A stretch of DNA of 64,000 nucleotides from Avena insularis (Eukaryota; Streptophyta; Magnoliopsida; Poales; Poaceae): positions 532,626,682 to 532,690,681 of the forward strand of contig CM042684.1 in NCBI GenBank assembly GCA_023614405.1, read 5' to 3'. Position numbers and translations under genes: made by a program. The notes beneath the pieces were generated by a model. It searched no databases. It worked only from the letters and a program-made list of their open reading frames with translations, and was not told the origin of the DNA. This document shows positions 1-12,222 of the stretch, piece after piece; positions within the stretch are counted from its first letter, which is position 1, and each line of letters opens with the position of its first letter.

Positions 1-285
1 GAAAGCACAAAGGAGGAGAACCAGCCACCTAGCTACTACATGGACCCGTAGTCCAGAGATGAACTACTCACGCATCACATTGGAGGCTTGCATGATGATG
101 AAGAAGGCCTCCAGGGTGAATTCCCCGCTCCGACAGGGTGCCGGGAAGAGCTTCAGATCCCTCCCGATCTAGGGATGGAGATGACGGCGGCTACAAACTC
201 TTTCGTGGATTTTTGATCGGGTACTTAGGGTTTTGGTATCGGAGGCAATATATAGGCAGAAGGAGAGGCCGAGGGGGTGCTGGGG
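1..285 (-). repeat. Gypsy LTR, minus strand, left part (cut by window edge)
   Basis: Reading the complement gives the same sequence as the second half of the plus-strand LTR at 286-1874, including its TATA region and the downstream leader. The piece stops at 285, where the plus-strand LTR was inserted, and resumes at 1880. The 5 bases TGGGG at 281-285 are the left copy of the target duplication. The left end lies outside the window, so it cannot be told whether this LTR is solo or part of a full element. Confidence 0.85.
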
Positions 286-1874
286 TGATACATTGCAAAT
301 CTATCTATAATTTTTGATGTTCCATGCTTTGTTTTATCTACTTTCCTGTGTTTTGTCCACACTTTGGAGTACTTTTCATATGATTTCTTGTACTAACCTA
401 TTAACAAGAGCCACAGTGACAGCTGCCCGTTTTCTGCTGTTTTTGGTTCCAGGAAAGTCAGAAAATGAATATTCTCGAAATTGGATGGGACAAAAGCCAA
501 AGTTGCTATTTTACCAGAAGACATCTGGAGCCAGAATACGAGACGGAGAGGGGCTGGGGCCCGGCCACACCACCTGGACGCGCGGCCAGGCCTGACCCGC
601 GCCAAGGGTGGTCTGGCCGACCCCAGCACCCCCTCGGCCTCTCCTTCCGCCTATATATTGCCTCCAATACCAAAACCCTAAGTACCCGAAAAAATCCACG
701 AAAGAGTTTGTAGCCGCCGTCATCTCCATCCCTAGATCGGGGGGATCTGAAGCTCTTCCCGGCACCCTGCCGGAGAAGGGAATTCACCCTGGAGGCCTTC
801 TTCATCATCATGCAAGCCTCCGGTGTGATGCGTGAGTAGTTCACCTCTGGACTACGGGTCCATGTAGTAGCTAGATGGCTGGTTCTCCTCCTTTGTGCTT
901 TCATGTTTAGATCTTGTGAGCTCCGTTCATGATCAAGATCATCTATTTGTAATTCTGCATGTTGTGTTTGCGGGGATCCGATGGATATTAAGATGCTATT
1001 TCAGATTGATTATTGATTCTATCATGTGTTTGTTATTAGTGATCTTGCATGCTTTCTGTTGTTAGTAGCTATCTTGGCCAAGTAGATGCTAGCAACTCCA
1101 AGAGTTAGTATTTATGCTCGATAGTGGGTTCATGCCTCTGGTAATCTGGGGAAGTGACAAAAATCTCTAAGCTAATAGATGTGTTGTTGCTACTAAAAAG
1201 AAAACAACAATCCTTTGTTCATAGAACAATCATATTGTTTACTTTACACGCAATTCGTAAAGCAATAATCTGTTGCTTGCAACTTAATATTGGAGGGGGT
1301 TCGGATGATAACCTGAAGGTGGATTATTAGTCATAGATGCAGTTGGATGGCGGTCTATGTATAATGTTGTAATGCCCAATCAAGTCTCAAAGGAGTCAAG
1401 ATGATTAGTATATGCTTGTATGCTTTCTCGATGTTTGTCAATTGCCCCGCTGTAATTTGTTCACCCAGCATGTTATCTATCTTAAGGAGAGCCACCTCTA
1501 GTGAACTATGGACCCCAGTCCTTTCTTTTACATACAATCTACAAACTATTTACTGCTTTGTGTTTACTTTCTGCAAACTATTACTTCCTTCCATTTGATA
1601 TGTTTAATCCTTTGTTTTCAGCAAAAACGGTGAGATTGATAACCTCATCGCAAGTTAGGGGCAAAGTTCTGTGGTTGTGTTGTGCAGGTCTCCACGTTGC
1701 TGCTAGCACCGGTAGTGCGCCCTGCCAACGTTTAGCTAGCAACACCTTTGGGGTGTTTCCTTGCTCCTACTGGATTGATAACCTTGGTTTCTTACTAAGG
1801 GAAAACTTGCTGCTGTGCTCATCATACCTTCCTCTTGGGGTTCCCCAACGAGCTCGATATATTTTGGGCCATCA
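286..1874 (+). mobile_element. Solo LTR, Sabrina/WHAM-like Ty3/gypsy family
   Basis: A 1589-bp LTR starts TGATACATTGCAAAT and ends TTTTGGGCCATCA. It closely matches the LTRs at 18662-20254 and 23885-25481 over its whole length. It is flanked by TGGGG (281-285) and TAGGG (1875-1879), a 5-bp target duplication with one later change. No internal domain or second LTR follows; the flank simply continues the interrupted minus-strand LTR. It is therefore a solo LTR left by LTR-LTR recombination. The family name is a recollection, not a search result. Confidence 0.9.
652..657 (+). promoter_or_regulatory. TATA box of the gypsy LTR
   Basis: The motif GCCTATATATTGCC occurs at the same place in the LTRs at 286, 18662 (TATATA 19029-19034) and 23885 (24263-24268). 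It lies just after a GC-rich block, which fits the U3/R junction of an LTR promoter. Confidence 0.5.
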
Positions 1875-1879
1875 TAGGG

Positions 1880-2214
1880 TCGGCCAGACCACACCCTGGC
1901 GCGGGTCAGGCCTGGCCGCGTGGCCAGGTGGTGTGGCCAGGACCCAGCCCTTCTCCGTCTCGTATTATGGCTCCAGATGTCTTCCGGTAAAATAGCGACT
2001 TTGGCTTTTGTCCCGTCCAATTCCGAGAATATTCATTTTCTGACTTCCTAGAACCAAAAACAGCAGAAAACAGGCAGCTGGCACTGTGGCTCTTATCAAT
2101 AGGTTAGTCCAAGAAATCATATGAAAAGTACTCCAAAGTGTGGACAAAACACAAGAAAGTAGATAAAACCAAGCATGGAACATCAAAAATTATAGATACA
2201 TTTGCAATGTATCA
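1880..2214 (-). repeat. Gypsy LTR, minus strand, right part
   Basis: This resumes the minus-strand LTR interrupted at 285. Its complement begins TGATACATTGCAAATGTATC, the normal 5' end of the family, so 2214 is the true LTR terminus. Together with 1-285 it shows one LTR inserted head-on into another of the same family. Confidence 0.85.
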
Positions 2215-3916
2215 ATATCACCTGCATTTCAAAAAGGTCAAAAAACGCTATTTTCATAATAATATGGTTATGGATCATTTACCAAGTGGTAATGACCTAC
2301 TATGAAACTTCCAGTGGTAAAGGAACATAATACCTAGGACTTAACAACCAATATCGTCAGTCATTCTTGTGCCATATAATACGCGTTAACCATGAGATTT
2401 GGAATGAGACGGAGAAGTCAGCTGGATCCTCTTCCTTTTGTAGGTCAACGGACGACCTTAACGTGACGCTATGACTCCTTATGCGGATCCAGCTTATGGG
2501 TGGGAACCCTTAGGCCCCATGATTTGGGGCTCTAGATTATCTGTGAGCAGTTGCCGGAGGTACGGTCAGTCCTTAAGGAGCCTGCCAGGGGCACCACCAG
2601 CTCATAGAGTCTTCGGGAACCTATCAGAGTTGTAGCTTGCCCTAAATGGGGCTTAACAGAGATGTGGTTTGCCTAAAGGATCGTGTTGGCATATGGGGTC
2701 GTGGAGAATGGCAGTGATTGGATTGGATCTTATACTAGGCCCCACACAAAGCAAGTATGGACAGAAATGCAACTCGGATGTGCAACAAGGCTTAGATCTC
2801 TCATGGATAAAGCAACGCACCTCTGTAGAGTGTACAAAAGTATGACATGTTGCTCCCTATTCCGGGAAGGAGCTACGAACGCGATAGGAAAGGAACTCCA
2901 TGAAGTTCTGGTAAACCTGTGAAGGCTGATGGACATAGCTTTTCAAAATAAAAGGAATCATTGAAGAAATATTTACGAAAACCTACATAACCTATGACCT
3001 TTGGTCTGTGGTTGTAGATAGTGCATCAAACACTCCTTTTTAGTGAACTTTCTGAGTATGCTCGTACTCAACCGTATGTTCTTAACCCTTGCTAGATTCT
3101 CAAGCCGATGAAGGCGTCATCAAGACCAACTTATGCTCAGGGAATCAACATCAAAAGCTCAAGTTCTTAAATAAAGTCAATGGAGTCAAGATATAACTCA
3201 ATTGAAGTGAAGGCAAAGTTCATGATTAGATAGTAGTATAATCTCTAGCCATAGAACCTACTTCTGTAGAGCATTACAATAGCAGCAATTGCAAGCTAGA
3301 TAATTTAGATACTTGCCTTATTAATATGATAGTTATGAGTTGTTATTTCTGGTTCTTGCTTGTAAGAAGTTGCTTTCTTCCTCTATAACCTAGAGTGTTC
3401 CCCGATTCTTTTGTAAAGAGTCAAGTTGTAATCTATAGTCATGTATTGGACTCGTGATGTTTTTGTTGTACCACTCCAATGGAAGTAATACTAGTGGAAC
3501 GGTGTTTCATTGGTGTTATATCAACGACTATAGTGTACTACATCATATAGCGGTATGCTGGATCACTGCACCTACTCCTACCTACCCTAGCTACTCCAGC
3601 ACCGACTCCCGGCCACCACTTACCGGCTATTCCGGCAAGGGCGCCATGGGAGAGGCCAGGTCTTGAGGAAGGAGTTCTCAAGAGTTGCCTCTCAATTCGT
3701 GCGAAGCGGTGGGAGGGGGAATTATGCCATCCTCGTAGCTCTTGACTTGTTGATACACTAGAATTTTGTGACCTACGACTTGGGACAACATAAAGTCTTA
3801 AACATTCTCTCTCAACACCAATGACTTAGCCTTCAAGTGGAGTGTATTTATTTAATATTGCTCACTAGTATACCATAGAGTGAATATCTACAAACTTTTA
3901 AATGCAAAAAAATGGA
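2215..3916. other. Repeat-like intergenic DNA, unassigned
   Basis: No convincing coding frame, LTR pair or terminal inverted repeat was found. The sequence has mixed composition and only short open frames. The stretch around 3400-3560 reads like retroelement LTR or untranslated sequence, but no termini could be fixed. Confidence 0.4.
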
Positions 3917-3921
3917 GAAAT

Positions 3922-5628
3922 TGAAGGGTTTCGCAGCATAGTAAATCAAAATTTTCTACGGAAGCGAACAGAGGGAAAGCCAAGATCTAATCTAGGAGAT
4001 GCAAACAACGAGAGAGATTGGATTAGATCTTCATACCCTTGAAGATTCAAGACAGTGAACGCTCGTTAAATCGAGCGTGGGTGATGTAGTTGTACTCGCT
4101 TCTCCTCCTCGCGATCCGATCCGATCTAGCACCACAAGTGGCGGTGCCTCCGTGAGATGCACACGTGCGGCACCTCGACGTATCCTCCTTCCTCGGACCA
4201 GCAAGTATGGTGGAGAGATAGATTGGATCTACAGCACGACAGCATGGTGTATATGGTGGAGAATTTCTGTGAGGCTTCGCCTACAAACAATGGGAGGGAG
4301 AGAAGAAGGGCAGGCAACTGGGTTTGGAGGAAGGTGTAAGGGGAGTGTGAGAGGGCGCACCAGCCCTCTATATATAGAGGTGCGGCCAGCCTAACCTCTC
4401 CTCCAAGCCTATCTCTAGTTTAAACAATTTAAACTCTCCCTTATCTAGAAATCCTATCTTATCTTATCTCTAGTTTAAACGATTTAAACTCTCTAGGATC
4501 GGCTGGGCCCTATGGGGCCTTGTGCCCCTGGCCCAATGGACACTCCCTCATAGGCCCATGCCCCCTCCGGAAGGTGGGACCACGTTGGCCCCCTTCCGGA
4601 AGGTTCTAGAAGCTTCCGGTACAATACCGATTAACCCGGAACTATTCCGAACTCCAAAAACTGCACTGCCTTATATAAGAATCTTATTATCCGGACCATT
4701 CCGAACCTCTCGTGATATCCGGATCCCATCCGAGACTCGAACAAAAATTCATAAACCAATTATCCAATCTATCCTAGCGTCGAGACACGTTAAGTGTGTG
4801 ACCCTGCGGGTTCGAGAATATGCAGACATGATCTTCTATCAATAATCAACAGCGGGGTCTAGGCACCCATATTGACTCCCACACATTCATAGATGATCAT
4901 ATCGGATGAACCACGATGCCAGGATTCAATCAATCCCATATATATATTCCCTTCGTCTCGCGATATTTTACTTGAGATTCGATCGTCGGTATCGTCATAC
5001 CTAGTTCAATCTCGTTCACAGCAAGTACTTTACTCGTTCCGTAATCCGATATCACTTTGTGATCAACTCCTTAACCACATGCTTGCAAGCGGTGTTGATA
5101 TCGATTACCGAGTGGGCCCGAAGTATATCTCTCCGACTTGGGAGGGACAAATCCCATCTCGATACATACAACCCAACAGATACTTTCCGATCACCTGAGA
5201 GACACCTTTATGATCACCCTCTCATAGGATGACGTTTGATGACCTCAAAGCTTTCTTCCGATACCAGGGAGTTGTATTATCTCATTGTCTAAGGAATACA
5301 ATATTTGACATAGGAAAAGCTTCGCAAAGATGAACACAATGACACGATCTAATTGCTTCGCTTAGTTTGGGTCTATCCACCACATCATTCTCTAGTGATA
5401 TGATCTCATTATCAATTGACAACTCATGTCTATGGTTAGGAGACCTTAACCATCATTGATCAATGAGCTAGTCCATAGAGGCGTACTAGGGATACGGTGT
5501 TGTTCACAAACCACACAAGTATTAAAGTTTCCGCTTAATACAATTCTAGCATGGAATATAAACTTTATCATGAACAAGAATTATAATAATAACATCTTTA
5601 TTATTGCCTCTAGGGCATAATTCCAACA
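3922..5628 (-). mobile_element. Solo LTR, BARE-1/Angela-like Ty1/copia family
   Basis: On the complement the element starts TGTTGGAATTATGCCCTAGA, the characteristic 5' end of BARE-1/Angela LTRs, and ends GCGAAACCCTTCA. Its 1707-bp length fits that family. GAAAT flanks it on both sides (3917-3921 and 5629-5633) as an exact 5-bp target duplication. There is no adjacent primer-binding site or polyprotein, so it is a solo LTR. Confidence 0.92.
4366..4379 (-). promoter_or_regulatory. TATA region of the BARE/Angela-like LTR
   Basis: The palindromic CTCTATATATAGAG lies in the LTR at the position expected for the retrotransposon promoter, read on the minus strand. Confidence 0.5.
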
Positions 5629-5633
5629 GAAAT

Positions 5634-6484
5634 CTATATCGGTTTATTCCATTTGTGCCACCATTAGATCCAAATAATTGAACCCACTCTCTAACTGGCT
5701 ACATGCTAGGTCGAATTTTATTTAAAAAATAAAATAAATCCACATGTATCTCTAATTTTGTCATTTCTTTAATATGTTGATTTTGTTTATTAATATAGTA
5801 TTCCACATTTACTTTTCTTACCTCCACTACATGTTTCTCTTTCTTTGTTTACTTCAACATTTTATTTTCTATGTTACTCCAATTCTGTATTTTGTGCCGC
5901 TCTAGTTTAATTTAACTGTTTGCTTGTTTATATTAAACATTATTACTTCAGCGCGATTATTTCCAGTAAATGTATGTTGTTTTATTGATATACATATTTC
6001 TATGCATCATCTTGATTGTATAACACTATTTATAGAAATAACAGAATCGATAATATATATAATCACATTCTTGTAAATTACAATATGCACTTTTTAATTG
6101 TTTAAAATTATCATTATGGATATATGTCATGTGCTAGACTTAAATATATTATGTCATGCAAAAGTCTTATCATATTGCTTGCATTTGTGATACTTAACGT
6201 TTTTTGTTATGGTGAATTCATCATCTAAACAAACCAAAAGTAATTTATGGTTCTTAATCCTGGTGCACTTATATGTGTCTTTGTGCATATTATAATTAAA
6301 TAAAGTGCATAACAAATACTCCGCTGGAGGTTTCTAAAGTATATGAAAACAAAAATAACTACATACAGGTTGTAGAATGTATGAGTTGTCAACGATAGCT
6401 TGACGTGGAATGCTCTTTTCCGTTCTTGCTCTTTGGTATTAGTGGTGTTGCTCGTCTCTTAGTCAATTTTGCAACTAAAAGTTT
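5634..6484. other. AT-rich intergenic DNA
   Basis: This stretch is AT-rich, with no supported gene, LTR or inverted repeat. Nothing specific was recognised. Confidence 0.5.
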
Positions 6485-6639
6485 GTCTAGTGGGTAGAAC
6501 CACCCTGTAATTGGATGGTTAGGAGAGCAATGTTATCTCCAGTTCACCAGAGTTCAAATTTCAGATTTGACGTTTTGATGTCTCTTAAAAGACGGAATAT
6601 TGTTCTTTGGGAGGCGACGTTCCTGTTCATAGCGAGACG
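6485..6639 (+). repeat. Older SINE-like repeat, left half (interrupted)
   Basis: The stretch contains a tRNA-like arrangement: TGGATGGTTAGGA near 6516, similar to an A box, and AGAGTTCAAATTTC near 6549, similar to a B box. The sequence is cut at 6639 by the giant LTR element and continues after its second target duplication at 16310. There it runs through a GTGTGTGTGCGC stretch to an A-rich tail. The tRNA-derived SINE reading is an inference. Confidence 0.4.
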
Positions 6640-6919
6640 TGTGGCGTCTCGCTAAAACCACTACTAGAAAATCGCGTTGTTTTGTGCATTGCATCGTCAT
6701 GACCGTATTCTCATGTCATCATGCCACATTGCATTTGAGCATCGTTATCATCTTGCATGGTTTTGTCTAAAACTATATTTTAAAAAGACTGATTTTGTTT
6801 TCTAAACGCCCGGTCTTTTATTCAAACTATAAAACCCGGGCTTGTCCGGAATATTTTGTTTTGTCTACAAACGGATTGCAAAAGCCTGGTTTTTAATAAA
6901 TAAAAATTATTTGTTTATT

Positions 6920-8700
6920 TTGGGAGGCAGCCCGCCAGGCCCGAAGGCCCAGCCGGCCACCTCCAAAAATCTAACCCTAAAAATCTAATCCTACCCATTC
7001 CCAGCCGCCAACTCTCTCTCTCTCTCTCACCCGCCTGGCCCCACTCCCTCTACAACTCCCGCCCAGCCACCTCCACCTCACCAACCCCTCCACCTCACTC
7101 CCTCCATTCACCGCCTGCCACCTCACCTGCGCGGGACCCACCTTCCCCGGTGGACAGCCACCCCGCCGCCTCCTGCCCCACGCCACTCCCTGGCCAATCG
7201 CCACCAACCGCCCGACCGCGTCCACCCCGCAGCCCCTTTTCCCGCTCGCCCCAGCCCCACCCCGACAACCCCGATCCCCAGGCCACGCGCCCCTATCCCC
7301 CGCTCGCCCTGCCACGCAACCCCAGCACACCCCGCGCACGTTGTCCCAGCCCGGCCCCAACACTCCCCACCTCGCGTCCCATCCCCGCTCGCCTCTCTCC
7401 TCTCCGCACCTACCCCGTCTCCCCCGTCGATCCCCTCCCTCTTCCTTGCCGTGCGGCCGCGCAGCTCTGCGAACGCCGCCGCCGGGCCTCCTTGCACCAG
7501 CCGCCCCTTATCGTCGCCCCATCCTCCTCTCCCTTCCTCACCCTGCAGCGACGCCGCCCCGACCCGAGCTCCTCTCGGCCGGCGAGCCACCCCTCCTCGC
7601 CGACCCTCCTTCCTCAACCGCTCCGGCCCCTGCGGTTCCCGCCACCATCAACCGTCGCTGCTCCGCGCCGCCGTCGCCTCTGCCGTGCCGCGGCCGCCTC
7701 CCTCACCTCGCCGGCACCGCACCCGCGCGTCGCCGCCGTGTCCTGTTTTCCCCGTGACCTCGCCTCCGCCGCCGTCGACCGCCATTCGCCTCCCTCGCTC
7801 CTCTCCGGCAACCGCCTCCTCCTCCACCTCCCTGCGAGCCCCCTCCTCTCTGCCCCGAGGCAGCGCCGCCTTCGGCCGTTCCGGCACCTTCCCCAGCGCC
7901 GCCCGCAGCGCAGAGCCCCGCCACCGGGCCCCTCTCCTCTCCGGCTCCTGCACCTCCGGTCGCGCCGTCCTCGCCGGGAACCTCTCCTTCGTTGCGCTAC
8001 CGTCGCCCTCTTCATGTATACTCCTCCATGTCGAGCCCTTGCCGCCTCCTTGCCTGCGAGTTATCGGGCACAAGGTGTTTTCGGTGTGGTTGTTGTGACC
8101 CGGGTCAAGACCACCCATGTTTCCCTGCGTGTGCCCCTTGTGTTTCTGATGTTGTCGCCAGGTGTTGGTGTAAGTGTTAAGGATGGGCTTTGCGATGGTA
8201 TTGCTACGGCTCGGGTACGTTTATGTCAACAAGATCGGCACTAACACCGAACAACTCACCTCGACCACGGATGCCGAGACAACATCTACCGACAACTCGA
8301 CCAAGATCCGAAGACTGAACCCTGGCGCGCCAAGTTCTTCGACCCCGAGGACCGTCCATCGGATGCGACAAGACCTTCTTCCTGCACCGATGCCCAAGGA
8401 CCGGACGCCAAGTTCGCCGAGGACCCGGACACCAAGGTCGCCGACACGGGACACCAAGTTCTTCATCTCGGATGCCATGACCCTCTACACGGACCCGAAG
8501 ACCACGGTACCCGATCCATTCAAGTTCGCCATCGACGGCAAGATCGACACCGACCAGGGCGAACCCGATGGTCCTCTGACGCCAAACCAAGTCCTTCTCC
8601 CCGGAATGCCAAGATCTCTTTCCGTTGTCCGAGACCGATCCCGTCGAACCGCTCCCTATCGAACCCCGGACCCCTGGAACCCAAGATCTTCCGAACCCAG
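6920..8700. other. GC-rich, stop-poor block within the giant LTR
   Basis: The block is C-rich on the plus strand and leaves long open frames on both strands, the longest at 7150-8244. The predicted proteins are low-complexity Pro/Ser/Arg or Gly/Arg and share no known domain. The homologous block in the other LTR (12150-13960) has shifted frames. It is treated as non-coding LTR sequence, possibly promoter or leader. Confidence 0.65.
7012..7028 (+). repeat. (CT)n microsatellite in 5' LTR
   Basis: A run of 8 CT units lies in the 5' LTR. The same site in the 3' LTR (12223-12252) has 15 TC units. The difference arose after insertion, because the two LTRs are identical at integration. Confidence 0.9.
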
Positions 8701-10094
8701 ATGTGTGATCCTAAGCCCCTATTTTTATAATATGACATTATCAACTGTCGCATAATTAATTCTTCATGCATGCATGGCTGTCTGTGGTTTGGAGGCAATA
8801 TGCCGATTCACCTCAGAGGTAAATATGGAGTGTTTATGCGGGATATCTTTGTCTTATTCCAGACTCCATTTAAATTGGTATAGCGAACCGATGCCATGTT
8901 TCGCCCTGTTAATACAACATTTGAATTGCAGGGGCCTAAATAACTTGAACCGTTTAATTAATTGTCGAGACCCCGGTTCCCCTTAATATTGCCTAGTTGC
9001 ACCGCATCTGCATCATATCATAATCATGCCGGATCTTCTGCTGTAGTATTAAATATTGCATCCGGTGTTTCTTCTAGTGTTTGCTTCCTCGCAGACTAGG
9101 CCGATGAGTTGATGCATGTATCGACAAGTTCTCCGGATATGAACCTCCAGCAGTGTTTCCCAGGCGAGCACCTCTCCCCCTTCTACCTATTTTGCTTTTA
9201 TAGTCTTTATTTCCTCCTGTTGATCTATTGCTATCCGTGTCGCGATGCTTTAGTTTCCGTGCACCAGTTATATCCCGTGCAGCCTCTATATTGCCTTGGA
9301 CACCTCCTATTACCTGTGTTTGGTAGATAGCTGGCCATGCGAGTCGTAGTTGCTTGCCTAGGTGCGATCTCGTGTTGTCGAGTACCATAGTTGTTGGAAT
9401 GCTAGCATATGTTTAATGGTGGAGATGATCATGACTTTAAATGCAACTATTAAAATGCTAGATATAACTAATACAGAGGCATCGGTGGGCAATAGATGTT
9501 ATTTGGTTCTTCCACGCTCACTTGTGTCTCGTAGGACCCCGAGTACTTGATACCTGTTCCTTGACTATTCGCACTATCCACATCCGGGAGGCCTTATGGA
9601 CCCCCCTGAGCCAGAGCTTGATTCATTTCTATTTCTTGGGGCCACAAAGTAGTTTGGGGCTTTATTACTATCCTGTACCTATGCCATGCTTTACTGGTTT
9701 ATTTAAGATTGTGCGTGGAGCACCTGTACTGTTTAGGATTGCGGAGTGTTTTCGCGGTATCGACAAGCCCATTCAAACTTTCAGGTTCCTAGTCGTTTAC
9801 AGCCATTGGCGCAAACCTTGGGTCCGTCTCGGAGCCGGCCAACTTCGTTGCTGGTAGCTTAATGGGGTGGCCCCCTGAAATATTTATGAATCCTGTGATT
9901 GCTTTATCGTGAAAGCCTCGTTGGGTTTTGAGTTGGTTTTTCCGAGGTTGATCGAGTGTGTGTTGCTATCTGTGCACCCCTGCAGGGTAAATCTTTCTGA
10001 AAGCCGTGTCCGCAGTTATGGAAGACTTGGAGCATAGTATCTCGATCATAGACAAGCATAACTAAAGTAGTGCTATAAATTTGACTTAATATAT

Positions 10095-10400
10095 CTGACT
10101 AGTAATCAGCTTCACTATAACGGAATGGATATTAAAAATGTCAACAACTGGTGGACCTGTGGTGATCTGTGTCATACTATACCTGCCTAGTAAGTATTGC
10201 AACTCCAATGGAATGTTATAAAAGTGCCAACAACCGCTGGGTTTTGGGATTCCTCAGGACAATTATATCTGACTAGTAAATGTTCCAACTACAATGGAAT
10301 GTTAACTAAAACTACCCACTACTTATGCTATCAGGATGACTCATGCTATATATCTGACTAGTAAATGCTGCAACTATAATGGAATGAGTAAAATTGCCAA
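10095..10400 (+). repeat. Four imperfect ~86-bp tandem repeats in 5' LTR
   Basis: Units start with CTGACTAGTAA or CTGCCTAGTAA at 10095, 10183, 10269 and 10354. Each continues to a conserved ATGGAATG or CGGAATG, about 25 bases on. The spacing is 85-88 bp. The array has a matching copy in the other LTR. Confidence 0.8.
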
Positions 10401-11049
10401 TTGTGTGAGTTCCTTGGTCCGACTTCCTCGTTTGGTCTCGAGGGGGAAATACCAGGATGGGTTTGTTTGGTGTTAGCTTCAGGTTGGATCCGAATAGGTC
10501 TTTCTTATCCCTCTCTGATAACCGCCGGTTGTATCGAGTCTCTATAGGTTGATTAGTGCCGCTGCGCTGCCGCTTCAGCCCACCATACCTATGTAGGCGA
10601 GAGCCGCCGAATTCTAGCCTCGCCATGTCTTGGCCTCGATCGATGCTCCTCTTTTTCCTTTGCCCTTTGTCGGCACCCCTTTTGTTTTAGCAGGTTTGAG
10701 TTCGACGTCGTTAGCAGGGTTACCCTTCCGGCTTGGCCTGGGCAGGGTTATGGACGCCATTGGTTATTCTTCAGGGCTCTTAGTCCCATTTGCATCTTGT
10801 CCGTAGTCGGACGCTCTATCGTTTTCAAGGTGATTTGGATCTTTGCATTGTATATATGTATTCTTGACTCGTTGAGTCGTTGTTGTATATATATATCTGT
10901 TCTGTGGGTCCCATCGAGGACTGTTGTGTAATGGTATTACTTCGTTTTCCACCCGCACGAAAGTGCCTGGTGGGCGTCCTTGAATCGTTTCTATGCGGGT
11001 TTGGCGGAAAAGGCTAAAACTTGCATAGGGCCGATTTGAGGGTGTTACA

Positions 11050-11845
11050 GAGTGGTATCAGAGCTCAGCAGTTGCGATACCCCACAAGTCCAGCCTGTAG
11101 GATAACCTAGCTAACGGCCGAAGTAGAGTGTCAAAACTATTTTGAAAAATCGGTTAGATAGATCTGATTAGGTCTGATTTTACTCCTTACCCCTCTACTG
11201 TTCTCATCTTACCTCTGCGTGTTTTGGATCTGTTTTCTTATCTTTTCCTCGAGTCCAGGATTTCTCGTGGTTGGGTTTCTGTCGGACCTTCAGGGTTTCG
11301 CTTCCTTCTTTGGTGACGGTGTTGCTACATCCGGTCTTCATGCTATCTGAGGAATCCTTCATCTGTTGGACTTCTCTCTGTTCCTTCTTGTGCCTTCTGG
11401 AGTTTCCGAGACGACGTCATCATCAGCTATGCCAGATCCGATGCATGGCCTACATCACTCCTTTGTTCCGAACCTCGATTGTCGAGATCTTCAGTATGAT
11501 TCCGAGAGTTGGTTGCATAATTCTCCTATTCGTGTGCAGAGTAATGCTTTGGGTGCACGATGGACTGATCACCATCCGACTACTCTTATCATTCGCTCTT
11601 GTACATCGAATCGGTGGAACAAGCAATTGTACTCCTTCTATAGAAGCTAGAGGTGGCTTTATTTGTTGATACCTCTACCTTCGCCCTTTGTTTCCGGAGT
11701 GTTCTCTCGATGATCACGGACAACGACCGCTTGTTAGTGGTGTCGCGAGGATCTACACAAAGCGAGAAGATTCAGATCGCCGGTTTTCTTCCCGGTACCA
11801 TGAGGCGGATCTCGAGGGCGAGATCCATTGTTAGTGGTGTCGAAT
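11050..11845 (+). other. Internal domain of the giant-LTR element (796 bp)
   Basis: The domain begins with GAG and the tRNA-Met primer site. A 74-codon open frame from the ATG at 11429 to about 11650 (MPDPMHGLHHSF...) could be a relic of gag, but no nucleic-acid-binding or protease motif is visible. No clear polypurine tract precedes the second LTR at 11846. Confidence 0.7.
11053..11065 (+). other. Primer-binding site, tRNA-iMet
   Basis: TGGTATCAGAGCT is complementary to the 3' end of initiator tRNA-Met, the usual primer of many plant LTR elements. It starts 3 bases after the LTR end at 11049. Confidence 0.9.
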
Positions 11846-12216
11846 TGTGGCGCCCCGCTAAAACCACTACTAGAAAATCGCGTTGTTTTGTGCATTGCAT
11901 TGTCATGACCGCATTCTCATGTCATCATGCCACATTGCATTTGAGCATCGTCATCATCTTGCAAGGTTTAGTCTAAAACTATATTTCAAAAAGTCTGATT
12001 TTGTTTTCTAAACGCCCTGTCTTTTATTCAAACTATAAAACCCGGGCTTGTCCGGAATATTTCGTTTTGTCTACAAACGGATTGCAAAAGCCTGGTTTTT
12101 AATAAATAAAAATTATTTGTTTATTTTGGGAGGCAGACCGCTAGGCCCGAAGGCCCAGCCGGCCACCTCCAAAAAGCTAACCCTAAAAATCTAATCCTAC
12201 CCATTCCCAGCCGCCA

Positions 12217-12222
<6 letters not shown>

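Larger units (their letters stand above)
6640..11049 (+). repeat. 5' LTR (4410 bp) of the giant-LTR element
   Basis: The LTR has distinct zones: an AT-moderate start, a GC-rich block at about 6920-8700, an ordinary middle part, an array of four ~86-bp repeats at 10095-10400, and a 3' end TTGAGGGTGTTACA. It aligns along its length with 11846-16304. Confidence 0.92.

Noticed and set aside
286..1874. Several small open frames inside LTRs (for example at 314-595, 1501-1995, 19880-20407)
   Set aside because: They recur in every LTR copy with differing lengths and lie across promoter and leader sequence. No known domain.
2683..2922. 79-codon open frame
   Set aside because: No domain, no supporting context, and similar chance frames occur on the other strand.
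7150..8244. 364-codon open frame in the GC-rich part of the giant LTR
   Set aside because: The product is low-complexity Pro/Ser/Arg, equally long frames exist on the other strand, and the matching frame in the second LTR is shifted. GC-rich sequence lacks stops by composition.
10095..10400. CRISPR-like regular repeat array
   Set aside because: The units are imperfect, occur in a plant LTR and are duplicated in the sister LTR. This is a retroelement tandem repeat.
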